From: Shewanella intestini
Lineage (GTDB): Bacteria; Pseudomonadota; Gammaproteobacteria; Enterobacterales; Shewanellaceae
Direction: 5' to 3'
NCBI RefSeq assembly: GCF_018221465.1
Contig: NZ_JAAIKR010000010.1
Location: forward strand, 1-64,000
Length of the DNA: 64,000 nt
The notes under the pieces were generated by a model. That model searched no databases. It saw nothing but the letters and a program-made list of their open reading frames with translations, and was not told the origin of the DNA. The position numbers were made by a program, and so were the translations under genes. Shown one piece after another: positions 26,763 through 36,330 of the stretch (its first letter is position 1; every line of letters starts with the position of its first letter).

Positions 26763-27136
26763 ATTCAGCCAGATTATATATCATAAGGTTTTACCCTTAA
26801 GGCTTAACGTTGAGGCTAAAGATTTATGAAGCCGGATTTATGACGTGAGTTTGATAAACCTAGGCTAAAGAGGCAAGATTTATGACATGAGTTGTTTGCG
26901 TTATCAACGGCTTTAGCAGCGTTTTTATCTAATACAACAACTCAATACGCGGACATTATCCTGCGTATTTAATGCAAGGTAATGTCAGCCTAAGCTTACA
27001 TAAATAGACAGCGTTTTATGTTGTTTAAAAACACCAACGAAGCATGGTTAAATTTATCAATTATCATCACGCAAGATTTTGCCGAACTCGGTAGCTATGC
27101 GACAATACCCACAACCAATATTAAGAGAAAAACACC
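26763..27136. other. Intergenic region with a short direct repeat
   Basis: 374 bases. Two copies of GATTTATGACRTGAGTT (about 26835-26852 and 26878-26894) with related GAGGCTAAAGATTTATGA before them. No open frame seen. Function unknown. Confidence 0.45.
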
Positions 27137-27640
27137 GTGTCCGCTCCCCTTTACCACATCCGCTTTGTTTTAGATAAAACCTATTTCGCAGAATGCTTTG
27201 ACCAAACCGCAGATCAAGGATTCACCCCAAGGTTATTAGTAAAAGCGGCAACATTTGCTGTTATTGGGTTAATCCTCATTACCTTAGATGCCAGCAACAT
27301 CACCCCTGAGGCAACAGCAGAAACGTATTATCTTGGTTACTTTTTTATAGGATTAGCGGTCATTGAAATATTGAGCATAAAATTCAAGCGCACTTGGTGG
27401 TTATGGCGACAAATGATGAGTAAAGCTGCGGGTAACCCAGTCAACTTAACAATTGATGAGACTGGGATTACGACTAAGTCTGACTTTGTGAACCAGCAAC
27501 TTAAGTGGCAAGATATTAGCGAAATAATTGAAACTGATGTTGGGTTTACCTTAACGGTTAATCAGCAAAAAAATTATTTATCTAAACGCACACTCGATGA
27601 TGCTGCTTGTGCTTACGTGCGTGCTCATATGAACCCATAG
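27137..27640 (+). CDS. YcxB-like membrane protein
   Basis: 167 residues. Two membrane helices (about 34-52 and 64-82) followed by a C-terminal soluble YcxB-like domain with GNPVNLTIDETGITTKS and WQDISEIIETD. This layout (N-terminal helices, cytoplasmic PH-like C-terminal domain) is common to YcxB proteins, whose role is unknown. GTG start at 27137. Confidence 0.7.
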   Translation: MSAPLYHIRFVLDKTYFAECFDQTADQGFTPRLLVKAATFAVIGLILITLDASNITPEATAETYYLGYFFIGLAVIEILSIKFKRTWWLWRQMMSKAAGNPVNLTIDETGITTKSDFVNQQLKWQDISEIIETDVGFTLTVNQQKNYLSKRTLDDAACAYVRAHMNP

Positions 27641-27680
27641 CCAAATAACTCTTTGGCATATAAAAACACATAAACAACAA

Positions 27681-27723
27681 CAAGATAACGTATGGCAACC
27701 ATCAGTTGTCACACGTTATCTTG
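27681..27723. terminator. Convergent hairpin, possible terminator
   Basis: CAAGATAACGT / ACGTTATCTTG with an inner GGCAAC/GTTGTC pair. It lies between convergent genes, but lacks a T-tract, so it may act by structure only. Confidence 0.45.
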
Positions 27724-27735
27724 TGTGGTTAATCG

Positions 27736-28119
27736 TTACAATGCTTGGCAAAAAATACCAATGGATGCCCCCATCGCCACAAACCAAGATAAAGATCGCA
27801 ACACCCCCCAACCTAACAAATACATGCAGTGATAAACGCCTCTTGCGACCACGTGGGTAATCGCCAATGCTGACACAATTGAATTGACATTGTCGGTCGC
27901 CAACACCACCGCACAACTGATGCCAAACACAATTAACGACTCAAAGGCATTTTGGTGTCCAGCTAGGGCTCTGGCGCCAAACCCCGTTAATTTGGCTTGT
28001 TGTGCTCGCGGAGCTTCATTGTCATAACCACCTAACTTAGCCATCGCTAGCGCTAATGGTGCCTTCGCAATATAGGGCAATAACATGGTAATGAGTAAAC
28101 AAATTAAAAGTGTGTTCAT
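27736..28119 (-). CDS. MAPEG-family membrane protein
   Basis: 127 residues with four hydrophobic segments. The region ARALAGHQNAFESLIVFGIS, including the H-Q-N-x-x-E motif, is the MAPEG hallmark seen in bacterial glutathione-S-transferase-like membrane proteins; related E. coli YecN has a similar size. Activity is not shown. Confidence 0.85.
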   Translation of the reverse strand: MNTLLICLLITMLLPYIAKAPLALAMAKLGGYDNEAPRAQQAKLTGFGARALAGHQNAFESLIVFGISCAVVLATDNVNSIVSALAITHVVARGVYHCMYLLGWGVLRSLSWFVAMGASIGIFCQAL

Positions 28120-28629
28120 CGGTATCCTTTGTTAGTAATTCAAACGCAGTTAAATGCTCAAAAAACGACATTAAAATTTTTAATTGCCACTCAATGCACT
28201 TAAAACCTACCATCAAGTGAAATAGTTTTACTCTCAATACGGTCAAGTTTATTCGTTTGGCTCAGTGATGTTACAACTGCGCAACGCTCATGGTTTTGCC
28301 CCATGTTAGCGCTGCGAAAACGACAACTTAAACGCTAACATTTTAATTCAATTTAAAAGTGATCCTTAATGGTCAGACTTGCATAATGATATAAGTAACA
28401 ATAATCTAACAATTGGTGGAACGGAGTTCAAATACACACCTAAATTAATAATAAAAATATTAACTGCAGTAAAACGGCAATATTTAATTGATAAGTTAAT
28501 TCCTGACGGACTAGGAGGTTAAATCGTTTTCGGACGTTGTTTAACATAAACAACTATGGGTTCTAAAACGCCAATCACAACCAAAAAGTACCCAAAAGAA
28601 TAATGCAGGTGCTTTACTGAGGTAATTTA
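28120..28629. other. Intergenic region upstream of the DUF692 gene
   Basis: 510 bases. I looked for a Cys-containing precursor peptide, the usual neighbour of DUF692 genes, and saw none. AT-rich, with GGAGTT at about 28420 but no frame behind it. Confidence 0.5.
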
Positions 28630-29529
28630 ATGACAACAGCAGATGACTTTATGGGGTTCGGTATTGGCCTGCAAAGTATTCACTTTAAGCAGATGTTACA
28701 ACAGACCCCTAGCGTTGATTGGTTTGAAGTTATCACCGAAGACGTGCTGCAAACTCAACCTGAAAAACGTCATGTTCTCGACGCGATTGCTGAGCAATAT
28801 CCATTAGTGTGTCATGGTGAATCGCTGTCAATTGCCAGTCGTGAACCATTAGATATGAACTACCTTCTTAAATTAAAACAACTCAGCCATGAATTGAATC
28901 CCAAGTGGATATCAGAGCACATCAGTTGCCCCCAACTGCACGGTAATCAAAGCCAACACGGCCAGCCCCTTCCCTATAATGATGATGCAATTAAACAAGT
29001 GGTTGAACGTATAAAGGTCATTCAGGATGTATTAGGCCAACAAATTTTGCTTGAAAATGTGTCTAGTCATTTGTCGTATCAACAAGCCAGCATGGATGAG
29101 TGGATCTTTTTATCGACACTCGCCCAAGAAGCCGATTGCTTATTGTTAGTCGACATCAATAATATTTATATCAGCGCCCGCAACCATAATTTTAATCCTC
29201 TCGATTACCTTGATAGGCTTGACGCTAAACGCGTGAAACAATTTCACCTTGAAGGCCATTCTGACTTTGGCGAACAAGCTATCGACACCCATCATAAAAA
29301 TGTCCCGCCAAGTGTATGGACATTGTACCAAGCCGCACTAGAACGCTTTGGTCCAGTGAGTACCATGATTGAACGCAGTGATAACACTCAAACCTTTGAC
29401 CACCTATATGGTGAATTGTGCCAAGCAAAGTACATTGCCGACATTACCTTACCAAATCACCCATCGTTAACAAGTTCAGTGGTAAAACAGGACAACCTGT
29501 ACAGCAATAAACTGTCACTGCAAGGTTGA
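28630..29529 (+). CDS. DUF692 / MNIO family iron-dependent oxidase, no partner visible
   Basis: 299 residues forming a TIM barrel. Metal ligands expected in this family are present: His62, His97, Glu142, Asp175, His206, His210, Asp219, His221 and Glu248 (CHGESLS, SEHIS, LENVS, DINN, HLEGH, DTHH, MIERSDN). MNIO enzymes modify Cys residues in small precursors with a helper (DUF2063 or RRE type), for example in bufferin or methanobactin-like systems. I find neither precursor nor helper beside it. ATG with GAGG 8 bases upstream. Confidence 0.9.
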   Translation: MTTADDFMGFGIGLQSIHFKQMLQQTPSVDWFEVITEDVLQTQPEKRHVLDAIAEQYPLVCHGESLSIASREPLDMNYLLKLKQLSHELNPKWISEHISCPQLHGNQSQHGQPLPYNDDAIKQVVERIKVIQDVLGQQILLENVSSHLSYQQASMDEWIFLSTLAQEADCLLLVDINNIYISARNHNFNPLDYLDRLDAKRVKQFHLEGHSDFGEQAIDTHHKNVPPSVWTLYQAALERFGPVSTMIERSDNTQTFDHLYGELCQAKYIADITLPNHPSLTSSVVKQDNLYSNKLSLQG

Positions 29530-30121
29530 ACAAAGGCGAGCGTAATCACGTCGTGGTAAGTTATTGCCTAAGGCCAAGCTGCTCGCACAAGCTTGGTGCA
29601 ACCTCACCATTATTGTGCATAACAGTCTCTGAGGGCACGGACAAAAAGTGCGCCTTGTTGTCGTTAAGCGATTCAAACAGCGTGTATGTTGCCGTTTTAA
29701 TAAAGCAATACTTAGATATCAAACGCTTACCAAACTTTAGTCTGATTTTATCTAAATCAGTCTAGGTTGTTGTAATGCTCAAATACAACCTTAGCCTTAT
29801 CCCCAATATGTACCAACAGCCATCCCTACGGCCATTTACCGTTATTAATTTAACATCAATTCCTGCGTCAATTTCTATAAAAATTTAACTTAACTGTTAG
29901 TTTAAAACGCATTTTAGTCTTTTTTTACTAAATATCCCCTTGCAACCTTTGACACAAATGTTAAACACTTGTTAAGTTAGAGTTACAACTCGGATTGTAT
30001 TAGTGAAACAGTACTAAAGTATGGATAACGATACGAAGTGACTCTGTAGAAATGCTTGAATGTGTGTCAGCGTTCTTTGCATTTGAGAATTTTTATCAAC
30101 CATCACTCATAAAGAATAAGG
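29530..30121. other. Intergenic region
   Basis: 592 bases between the DUF692 gene and the Pro-rich protein. Contains a CTGATTT/AAATCAG hairpin at 29742-29760 that may terminate the DUF692 transcript, without a clean T-run. I see no DUF2063 gene. AT-rich. Confidence 0.45.
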
Positions 30122-31582
30122 ATGCGCCTGAAGATGAAAAAATTGCTTGTGTTAACTCTCCCTTTTTTCGGCCTCCCTGTGTCAGCCAAATCACTGCCAC
30201 CAATTCTTGATTACTTACCAGCTTGTGCACCTGTTGTGGTTGACAGCATTTATGTTGAAAAAAAGCTAGCTAATATTTCCAACGACAAACTTGTTGAAAG
30301 TAGTTTTCATCAAGTGCGATTAAAAGCCAAAGACAAACGGGTTGATGCCGCTATTATTACCAACTTAATTCAAACAAATAAGTTAATTGTTACTGCAGAT
30401 CTTATTGACTTTTGCAGTGAAGACGACAGCTTATCGTCAACACCTACTGCGTATAATCAATCCAGCAGACTTGCTGAACCTGCGGTTACAAAACCCAAAC
30501 CGGCACCGGTTACCCCACCACGTATTGAAACTCGCGTGGCCGCCGTTAAAGCCGCGCCGAAACCTGTACCAACACCAGCGCCTAAACGTGTGGTTGCTCC
30601 AAGTAATCGTAATTTCACTTCAAAGCTTATGTCTGATATCCAGTTGGCAAAACTGGCCGCGAAAGTCGGACAACCCAGCGCTAATGTCACCCTTTCTGGG
30701 GCCTATGGGATAAACATTAATAACTCAAGTGAGTTTTTATTGAATGTACTTGGCCCAGCAAGCGCGATCTTCACTTTAAGCCCAGACACCACCGCATGGT
30801 TATATGGTCGAGACTTATGGTTTTATATTGAAAACGATAAAGTACAAAAAATCAGTTACAAAGAGCGTGCATTACTCAATTACACCGGACGTAACTTTAT
30901 CCTTTACGATGAAGACTTTGATAATAACTGGCTCATTGACGATAAAGCCGGTTATCGAGACGACGTAGATAATGTTCGTCGTAAACTTAACTACTTAAAA
31001 AAACAGTCGGATGCTGAATATACCGTGTCCAATCAACGCAACTTACTCAAATTAGACTTTTCAGAGTTTTCATCATACAACTCACGCGAACCCGAGCTAT
31101 TACTGAGCGGCTTTACTTTCCATTCGCGCCAATACGCAAAAGATGAAAATCAAATAATATACTCGCAACTAAATGATGATTTACTCACCCAAATACTACT
31201 ACCAACGCCATCAACACCGTCGTACAAACTGCAAGATTTAGTCACCAATTATGTACCTAATATTATTAATTACTCAGAAGATGGTAGTTGGGAAGTGTTG
31301 TCAAAATATATTCAAGTAAAACATAAAGATAATGCCATCACTAAAGTGAAGCTTTCTGAGAGTATTAATTATCCCGTTGAAACCGATGAAGAGTTTATGC
31401 GCTTTTTGAAATTGGCCAATATTCCCGTCACTAAGGGCGAAATGACCGCGCACTATAAAAGTGATGCCGATGTTTGGGCCGAAAATGTTGAAGTCTCTAA
31501 AGATGATTATCAGATACGTGCTGAGTTCACCTCAGAAGACGATGATGCTATGTTAATTTCACTTGAAGTAGAGTACTTATAA
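30122..31582 (+). CDS. Periplasmic protein with Pro/Ala/Lys-rich linker, unknown function
   Basis: 486 residues. Signal peptide (LLVLTLPFFGLPVSA) to about residue 22, an N-terminal domain with two possible disulphide Cys (about 35 and 98), a Pro/Lys/Ala linker (about 117-160), then a larger C-terminal domain rich in charged residues (repeated W/Y and Asp, for instance YDEDFDNNW). No family recognised. An alternative start at 30134 gives MKKLL; the ribosome binding site at 30117-30121 fits the later start slightly better. A strong terminator follows. Confidence 0.75.
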   Translation: MRLKMKKLLVLTLPFFGLPVSAKSLPPILDYLPACAPVVVDSIYVEKKLANISNDKLVESSFHQVRLKAKDKRVDAAIITNLIQTNKLIVTADLIDFCSEDDSLSSTPTAYNQSSRLAEPAVTKPKPAPVTPPRIETRVAAVKAAPKPVPTPAPKRVVAPSNRNFTSKLMSDIQLAKLAAKVGQPSANVTLSGAYGININNSSEFLLNVLGPASAIFTLSPDTTAWLYGRDLWFYIENDKVQKISYKERALLNYTGRNFILYDEDFDNNWLIDDKAGYRDDVDNVRRKLNYLKKQSDAEYTVSNQRNLLKLDFSEFSSYNSREPELLLSGFTFHSRQYAKDENQIIYSQLNDDLLTQILLPTPSTPSYKLQDLVTNYVPNIINYSEDGSWEVLSKYIQVKHKDNAITKVKLSESINYPVETDEEFMRFLKLANIPVTKGEMTAHYKSDADVWAENVEVSKDDYQIRAEFTSEDDDAMLISLEVEYL

Positions 31583-31591
31583 GCCACAACA

Positions 31592-31626
31592 TAAAAAAAC
31601 CTCAACATCATGTTGAGGTTTTTTAT
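31592..31626. terminator. Bidirectional terminator
   Basis: AACCTCAACAT / ATGTTGAGGTT stem with A-run before and T-run after. Confidence 0.9.
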
Positions 31627-31661
31627 TGTTTGCAAACGCGTAGCCTCTAAAAGTCAGCGAT

Positions 31662-32546
31662 TTAACGCGCTTTATCTAAGGCATCACACACGAGTTTCAC
31701 GCCAGCTATCGCACGCGGTGACGCGCGGTGTAATAAGTCGGCATCTAACTGATAAATATGCTGTTGTTTTACCGCTGGTAACTCAGGCCATTCTTGCCAA
31801 TTAACCCCAAGGATATTGCCCTTATCTTTACTTTGTAATATCACTTGTGCACCGCTAATTAATACATTTTCAATGCTCACTATCGGGTATTCGTTTGACG
31901 CCTCATAAAACACATTATCACCATGGCAAACATCAATAATATTTTGAATCCAACTGCCTTTGGCGACTGTTCTTAGTGGCGTAGACCACAATTGATAAAA
32001 CACTTTTACAGGCTTTTTAGCTAAGTTTACTTGCTTGATACTCGTCAGTTGTTGCTCATATCGTTCAGCGACTTTTTCTGCCTGTTGTTGGTGTCCAGTT
32101 AGCTTACCTAAATCGCGTAAATCGCTCGCTACATCGGCTAACGTTTTAGGGCTTGAGTTATAAATATTGTAGCCCAATGCTTTTAACTGATTAAGGTCAG
32201 TTAACTTATTGCCTGCTTGCCATACCACAACTAAATCTGGGTCATACTCAATGACTTTTTCAATTTGAATGCCGTGATACCCCCCTATTGTCGGAATGTT
32301 TTTTGCTGCCTCTGGGTAATCAGCATACTCAGTGGTAGCGACAATGTTATCGCCAGCGCCAATGGCATAAAGCATTTCAACCGCATGGGGTGATAAAGCG
32401 ACAATCCGCGTTGGGGGTGTCTTTGCTGCAACCGGCATTGACATTAACACCCCCATAGAACCCAGTAACACCAACAACTTTCTAGTGTTACGTTTTATCA
32501 ATCCTTGGTTAATCGCGCTAGTGGCTAAGTATAAAAATCGACGCAC
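31662..32546 (-). CDS. btuF: Vitamin B12 ABC transporter substrate-binding protein BtuF
   Basis: About 294 residues from a GTG at 32546 with AAGGATCTCAC upstream; an ATG at 32606 would add 20 residues without a good ribosome binding site. Signal sequence LLVLLGSMGVLMSMPVAA. The mature part begins PPTRIVALSPHAVEMLYAIG, the BtuF/FecB class III binding fold; LQSKDKGN and WQEWPELPAV are in the C-terminal lobe. It delivers B12 in the periplasm to BtuCD. It lies about 19 kb from btuC/btuD. Downstream of the DUF2235 gene. Confidence 0.88.
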   Translation of the reverse strand: MRRFLYLATSAINQGLIKRNTRKLLVLLGSMGVLMSMPVAAKTPPTRIVALSPHAVEMLYAIGAGDNIVATTEYADYPEAAKNIPTIGGYHGIQIEKVIEYDPDLVVVWQAGNKLTDLNQLKALGYNIYNSSPKTLADVASDLRDLGKLTGHQQQAEKVAERYEQQLTSIKQVNLAKKPVKVFYQLWSTPLRTVAKGSWIQNIIDVCHGDNVFYEASNEYPIVSIENVLISGAQVILQSKDKGNILGVNWQEWPELPAVKQQHIYQLDADLLHRASPRAIAGVKLVCDALDKAR

Positions 32547-32609
32547 GTGAGATCCTTGTTCATGGTAAGTGTTTGTTGCAATGTAATGACTTGCTAGATG
32601 AGTCATGGC

Positions 32610-33647
32610 TTATGGTATCAAATTTTTAGGCCAACCAAATTTTTCAATATACTCCTTTAAATTTTGAGGGCGGTATTTGGGGTCATTGTCCCAACGTTGT
32701 TTCACCGAGGAATGAATAAGCACTGGGGCAATATTAGGGTCTAATGGACGATAATGCTTTGCTTTTATACGATAAAAACTGCGCCGCGATTGATGAAGCT
32801 TGGCCATTGGTGTTGGTGAGAGCGCCGAGACTAAATGCGCTTCGAGGTATAATTGTGCCTGTTGCGCTTCAGTTACCATCCATTGCAGCGCATTGTCTGA
32901 CAACATTTGGCCATTTTTATCTGCCAGATAACTGCCCCCAACATTGCTGTGTGCGCCGGCAAACCACACCTGCTGCATATCGAGATTGTCACGGGGTTGC
33001 CATAATGTGGGCTTAAAGTCTTGTCGATGCTCATCAATGGCCAATGCATGGCGCGCAATCGCCACATTACTGCCAATTTTGGTGTCGTAAAACTCATCAC
33101 TATCATCAAATAAGCCTAAAAAGGAGTTGGGGATCCCCATTGCACCGACGGTATCCCACACGCCAACAAAAGCAATGCGATGACTCGGATGTGAGTATTG
33201 CTGCTTAAATGCCACTGATTTTGCTCCTTTAGGCGCATACGGCGACGATGGCTTTTTATAATGTTCAAACGCTTGATGAATTAATTGCGCTTGTGCACGT
33301 TTTACAATGCCGCAATTATTAATTAAGCCACACAAACTGCGCACGGTATAAGCCCCGCGGCTAAAACCAAACAAATAAATGTCATCACCGGGCTGATAAT
33401 TTTGCACAATATAACGATAACAATCGACAATATTTTTATGGAGCCCTCGCCCGGTCATGCCGCCTAGCATCGTGTCATAATACGAGCCAACACCCCAGTC
33501 ATAAAACACTTGTTGCGCAACGTTATTAGTATCTAACGGGGCAATGGCGCGCGCCATACGTAACACATTACTGGCTTGGTCAGTTGAGAGATCTTTTTCG
33601 GGTCGATTCCAAGTGCCATCAGCACAAATAACTATCCGCTTTTTCAT
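32610..33647 (-). CDS. DUF2235 alpha/beta hydrolase (Tle1-like fold)
   Basis: 345 residues. GFSRGAY gives the nucleophile elbow with Ser96, and Asp165 (GVWDTVG) and His233 (GAHSNVGG) complete a catalytic triad, the pattern of the DUF2235 / T6SS phospholipase Tle1 catalytic fold. No immunity gene, VgrG or PAAR nearby, and no signal peptide. The ATG at 33647 has AGGG 6 bases upstream; an earlier TTG adds five residues. Substrate unknown. Confidence 0.85.
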   Translation of the reverse strand: MKKRIVICADGTWNRPEKDLSTDQASNVLRMARAIAPLDTNNVAQQVFYDWGVGSYYDTMLGGMTGRGLHKNIVDCYRYIVQNYQPGDDIYLFGFSRGAYTVRSLCGLINNCGIVKRAQAQLIHQAFEHYKKPSSPYAPKGAKSVAFKQQYSHPSHRIAFVGVWDTVGAMGIPNSFLGLFDDSDEFYDTKIGSNVAIARHALAIDEHRQDFKPTLWQPRDNLDMQQVWFAGAHSNVGGSYLADKNGQMLSDNALQWMVTEAQQAQLYLEAHLVSALSPTPMAKLHQSRRSFYRIKAKHYRPLDPNIAPVLIHSSVKQRWDNDPKYRPQNLKEYIEKFGWPKNLIP

Positions 33648-33834
33648 GACATTCCCTATCAAGCTTGCATCGTATTAGTATACCCAACATTACATTAGCC
33701 AAGACTAATTGAGCAACTTTGTTCAATGCAGAGAATAGTCGACTTAGGTAATGGTATCGAACACATAAATGATGCAAGACATCGATAAACTGATACAGTG
33801 ATAATCAATGCCAATCTTTATCGAGGTACGTATT

Positions 33835-34377
33835 ATGATCCCGCCACAAGAGACCGTATTAATGATTGTTGATGTACAAGGCAAACTGGCTGAAGTCATG
33901 CAGCAAACCGGCGTGCTTCACCAACAACTTGCCACCTTAATTCAAGGTGCACAATTGTTTGAAATACCGATAATCTGGTTAGAACAATTACCCGAAAAAT
34001 TAGGTTCAACTAGCCCATCTTTATGTCAGTTACTTGAAAAAACCACCCAACCGATTAGTAAAAGCCATTTTAGCGGCTGGTCATGTGAACAAGTGCAGCA
34101 ACAACTGCAAGCCTATAACCCTCAGCATATTATTTTGGCAGGTATTGAGTCTCACGTGTGCGTTTATCAAACGTGTCAGGACTTATTATCACAAGGATAT
34201 TGCGTGCATGTGGTGGCCGATGCCGTGTCTTCACGCAGTGTCGACAACAAAGTATTAGGGATTCAAATGATGATAAATCAAGGCGCATTACTCACTAACG
34301 TAGAGTCATTGCTATTTGAAATGCAACATATTGCCCAAGGAGATCGATTTAAGGCGTTATTAAAGCTTATAAAATGA
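33835..34377 (+). CDS. Isochorismatase-family hydrolase
   Basis: 180 residues. Catalytic triad residues of the cysteine hydrolase fold: Asp13 (IVDVQGKL), Lys76 (PISKSHFS) and Cys109 (GIESHVCVYQT). Family members hydrolyse amides or isochorismate; the short YcaC-like version has no known substrate. GAGG lies 8 bases before the ATG at 33835, so I prefer it to a start nine codons earlier. Confidence 0.87.
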   Translation: MIPPQETVLMIVDVQGKLAEVMQQTGVLHQQLATLIQGAQLFEIPIIWLEQLPEKLGSTSPSLCQLLEKTTQPISKSHFSGWSCEQVQQQLQAYNPQHIILAGIESHVCVYQTCQDLLSQGYCVHVVADAVSSRSVDNKVLGIQMMINQGALLTNVESLLFEMQHIAQGDRFKALLKLIK

Positions 34378-34434
34378 TGATCGCCAATCTCCTACTCCAA
34401 CGTACAATTAGCATCGCAATCTGATTAGGTTTTT

Positions 34435-35790
34435 ATGAATATGAACAATAAAACAATCAAAGACAGTGCCAATGTGCCTTTAGGACGATTATCAAGACTT
34501 GCATCATTTGGCGGCTTAGCTTCACGCGTGGCAGGCAATGTATTAAAAGAAGGTGCTAAACAGCTCTCCAAAGGCCAAAAGCCGCAGTTGCAACAACTAC
34601 TTATCACTCCAACCAATATCGGCCATGTGGCCGACAAACTGGCGCAATTACGCGGCGCGGCCATGAAAGTAGGTCAAATGCTATCTATGGACGCGGGTGA
34701 ATTGCTGCCTGCTGAACTGAGCAACATTTTGGCAAGGTTACGTTCTGACGCCAAAGTCATGCCCCATAAACAACTCGTTAGCGTATTAAAGCAACAATGG
34801 GGCGCGCAGTGGATAACGCCATTTGCACAATTTGAGTTACGTCCCTTTGCCGCGGCTTCCATTGGTCAGGTGCACCTTGCCTACCTTGAAAATGGCGACA
34901 AATTGGCAGTAAAAATACAGTACCCAGGCATAAAAGACAGTATTGATAGTGACATAGATAACGTGGCGACTTTGCTTAAAGTCGCGCACATGATCCCTGA
35001 TCAAATAAAGCTAGATGCGCTACTAACAGAAGCCAAACGCCAACTGCACCATGAAGCTGACTATTTACATGAAGCCAAACTACTGCTGCAATATCAACAA
35101 TGGTTAGGCGACAACCCTCAATTTGTTATTCCCAACGTGTATCAGCAGCTTTGTACCGACAGCGTATTGGTGATGGAGTTTATTGACGGTATCCCGATAG
35201 AAAATGTTGCCAGCTTCCCTCAAGCAGTACGTGACAATGTCGCCACACGGTTATTGTCTTTGTTTTTAGACGAGCTATTCACTTTTCAGTTGGTTCAAAC
35301 CGACCCTAACTTTGCTAACTTTCAATACCAAGCGGACACTGACACCATTGTGTTATTGGATTTTGGTGCCACACGCGCCATTGATAAACGTCTTAGTGAT
35401 GGATATGCCCAACTCATGCAAGGCGCAATGACCAGCGATAAAGCATTAATGACAACCGCTGCCGAGCAAATTGGTTTTTTTCAACAACAAATTACCGCGC
35501 AGCAACAGCGCACCGTCGTCGATATGTTTCATCAAGCATGTGAGCCACTTCGGGTAGAAGGGGGTTACGACTTTGCCCAAAGCGACCTTGCCAAACGAAT
35601 AACTCAGGCGGCAAAAGCGATGAGTATGGAACAAGAGCAATGGCATACACCGCCAATGGACGCAATTTTTATTCATCGAAAGTTGGCTGGTATTTATTTA
35701 CTCGCCTCAAAAATAAAAGCCACCATTGACGTGAAGCAATGTTTTTTAGACCATTTGCAAACAGCGCAAGCGACCACGGTCTCGCAATAA
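34435..35790 (+). CDS. ABC1/ADCK-type atypical kinase
   Basis: 451 residues. KxGQ motif at Lys78-Gln81 (AAMKVGQMLS), Ala-rich loop AAASIGQ at 139-145, putative catalytic Lys160, and DPNFANF and LLDFGATR in the C-lobe. This marks the ADCK3/UbiB superfamily, which supports quinone (ubiquinone) metabolism as ATPase-like regulators. UbiB itself is in the ubi cluster in this group and normally longer with C-terminal membrane segments; this one lacks them and is the ADCK-like paralog. Confidence 0.9.
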   Translation: MNMNNKTIKDSANVPLGRLSRLASFGGLASRVAGNVLKEGAKQLSKGQKPQLQQLLITPTNIGHVADKLAQLRGAAMKVGQMLSMDAGELLPAELSNILARLRSDAKVMPHKQLVSVLKQQWGAQWITPFAQFELRPFAAASIGQVHLAYLENGDKLAVKIQYPGIKDSIDSDIDNVATLLKVAHMIPDQIKLDALLTEAKRQLHHEADYLHEAKLLLQYQQWLGDNPQFVIPNVYQQLCTDSVLVMEFIDGIPIENVASFPQAVRDNVATRLLSLFLDELFTFQLVQTDPNFANFQYQADTDTIVLLDFGATRAIDKRLSDGYAQLMQGAMTSDKALMTTAAEQIGFFQQQITAQQQRTVVDMFHQACEPLRVEGGYDFAQSDLAKRITQAAKAMSMEQEQWHTPPMDAIFIHRKLAGIYLLASKIKATIDVKQCFLDHLQTAQATTVSQ

Positions 35791-35897
35791 TTTAAGCAAA
35801 CAAAACCAGGCGAGCAAAATGAAAAAATCATCATGCTTCAGTAAAGGCTAAGCAATGTTATCCTTAGCCTTTATGGTATTTTCACAGGAGAAGTTAC

Positions 35898-36284
35898 ATG
35901 TTCAGTCACATCATGTTAGGCACTAATGACATCGCCCGTTCGAAAAAATTTTACGATGCAACCTTTGCCGAACTAGGAATTAAAGAAGGTGTTATTGATG
36001 AAAAAGGTCGCTGTTTTTATATTACTGACACTGGCATTTTTTCATTAACCAAACCGATTAACGGTGAAGCTGCCACTGCCGGTAATGGTTCAACTATCGG
36101 CTTTAACGTGACCTCTGCTGAGCAAGGCGACAAATGGCATGCGGCTGGAATTGCCAACGGCGGAACAAGTTGCGAAAACCCACCAGGAATACGTAAAAAT
36201 AATGGTTTTGACTTATATCTTGCATACTTACGAGATCCAGACGGTAATAAGATCTGTGCCCTAAAACGCACCATGCACAAGTAA
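35898..36284 (+). CDS. VOC-family (glyoxalase/bleomycin-resistance fold) protein
   Basis: 128 residues with two beta-alpha-beta-beta-beta units. MFSHIMLGTNDIARSKKFYD and DPDGNKICALKR are the family's start and end patterns, with His4 and late Glu-type metal positions. AGGAGAAG lies 7 bases before the ATG. Activity unknown; ends close to a LysR gene, which may control it. Confidence 0.88.
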   Translation: MFSHIMLGTNDIARSKKFYDATFAELGIKEGVIDEKGRCFYITDTGIFSLTKPINGEAATAGNGSTIGFNVTSAEQGDKWHAAGIANGGTSCENPPGIRKNNGFDLYLAYLRDPDGNKICALKRTMHK

Positions 36285-36330
36285 ATTACCTAATACACCA
36301 ATAGTAAAACCCCAACAGTTAAGAAAAATT

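Noticed and set aside
28120-28629. Small RNA or precursor peptide before the DUF692 gene
   Set aside because: No hairpin with a T-run, no Cys-rich short frame with a ribosome binding site.
29526-29765. 79-codon frame starting with TTG at the end of the DUF692 gene, with several Cys
   Set aside because: Poor start, no signal or family match, overlaps the DUF692 stop. I do not call it a precursor peptide, although it was checked because of the neighbour.
32546-32606. ATG at 32606 as the btuF start
   Set aside because: No Shine-Dalgarno and a polar extension before the signal peptide; GTG at 32546 has AAGGA upstream.
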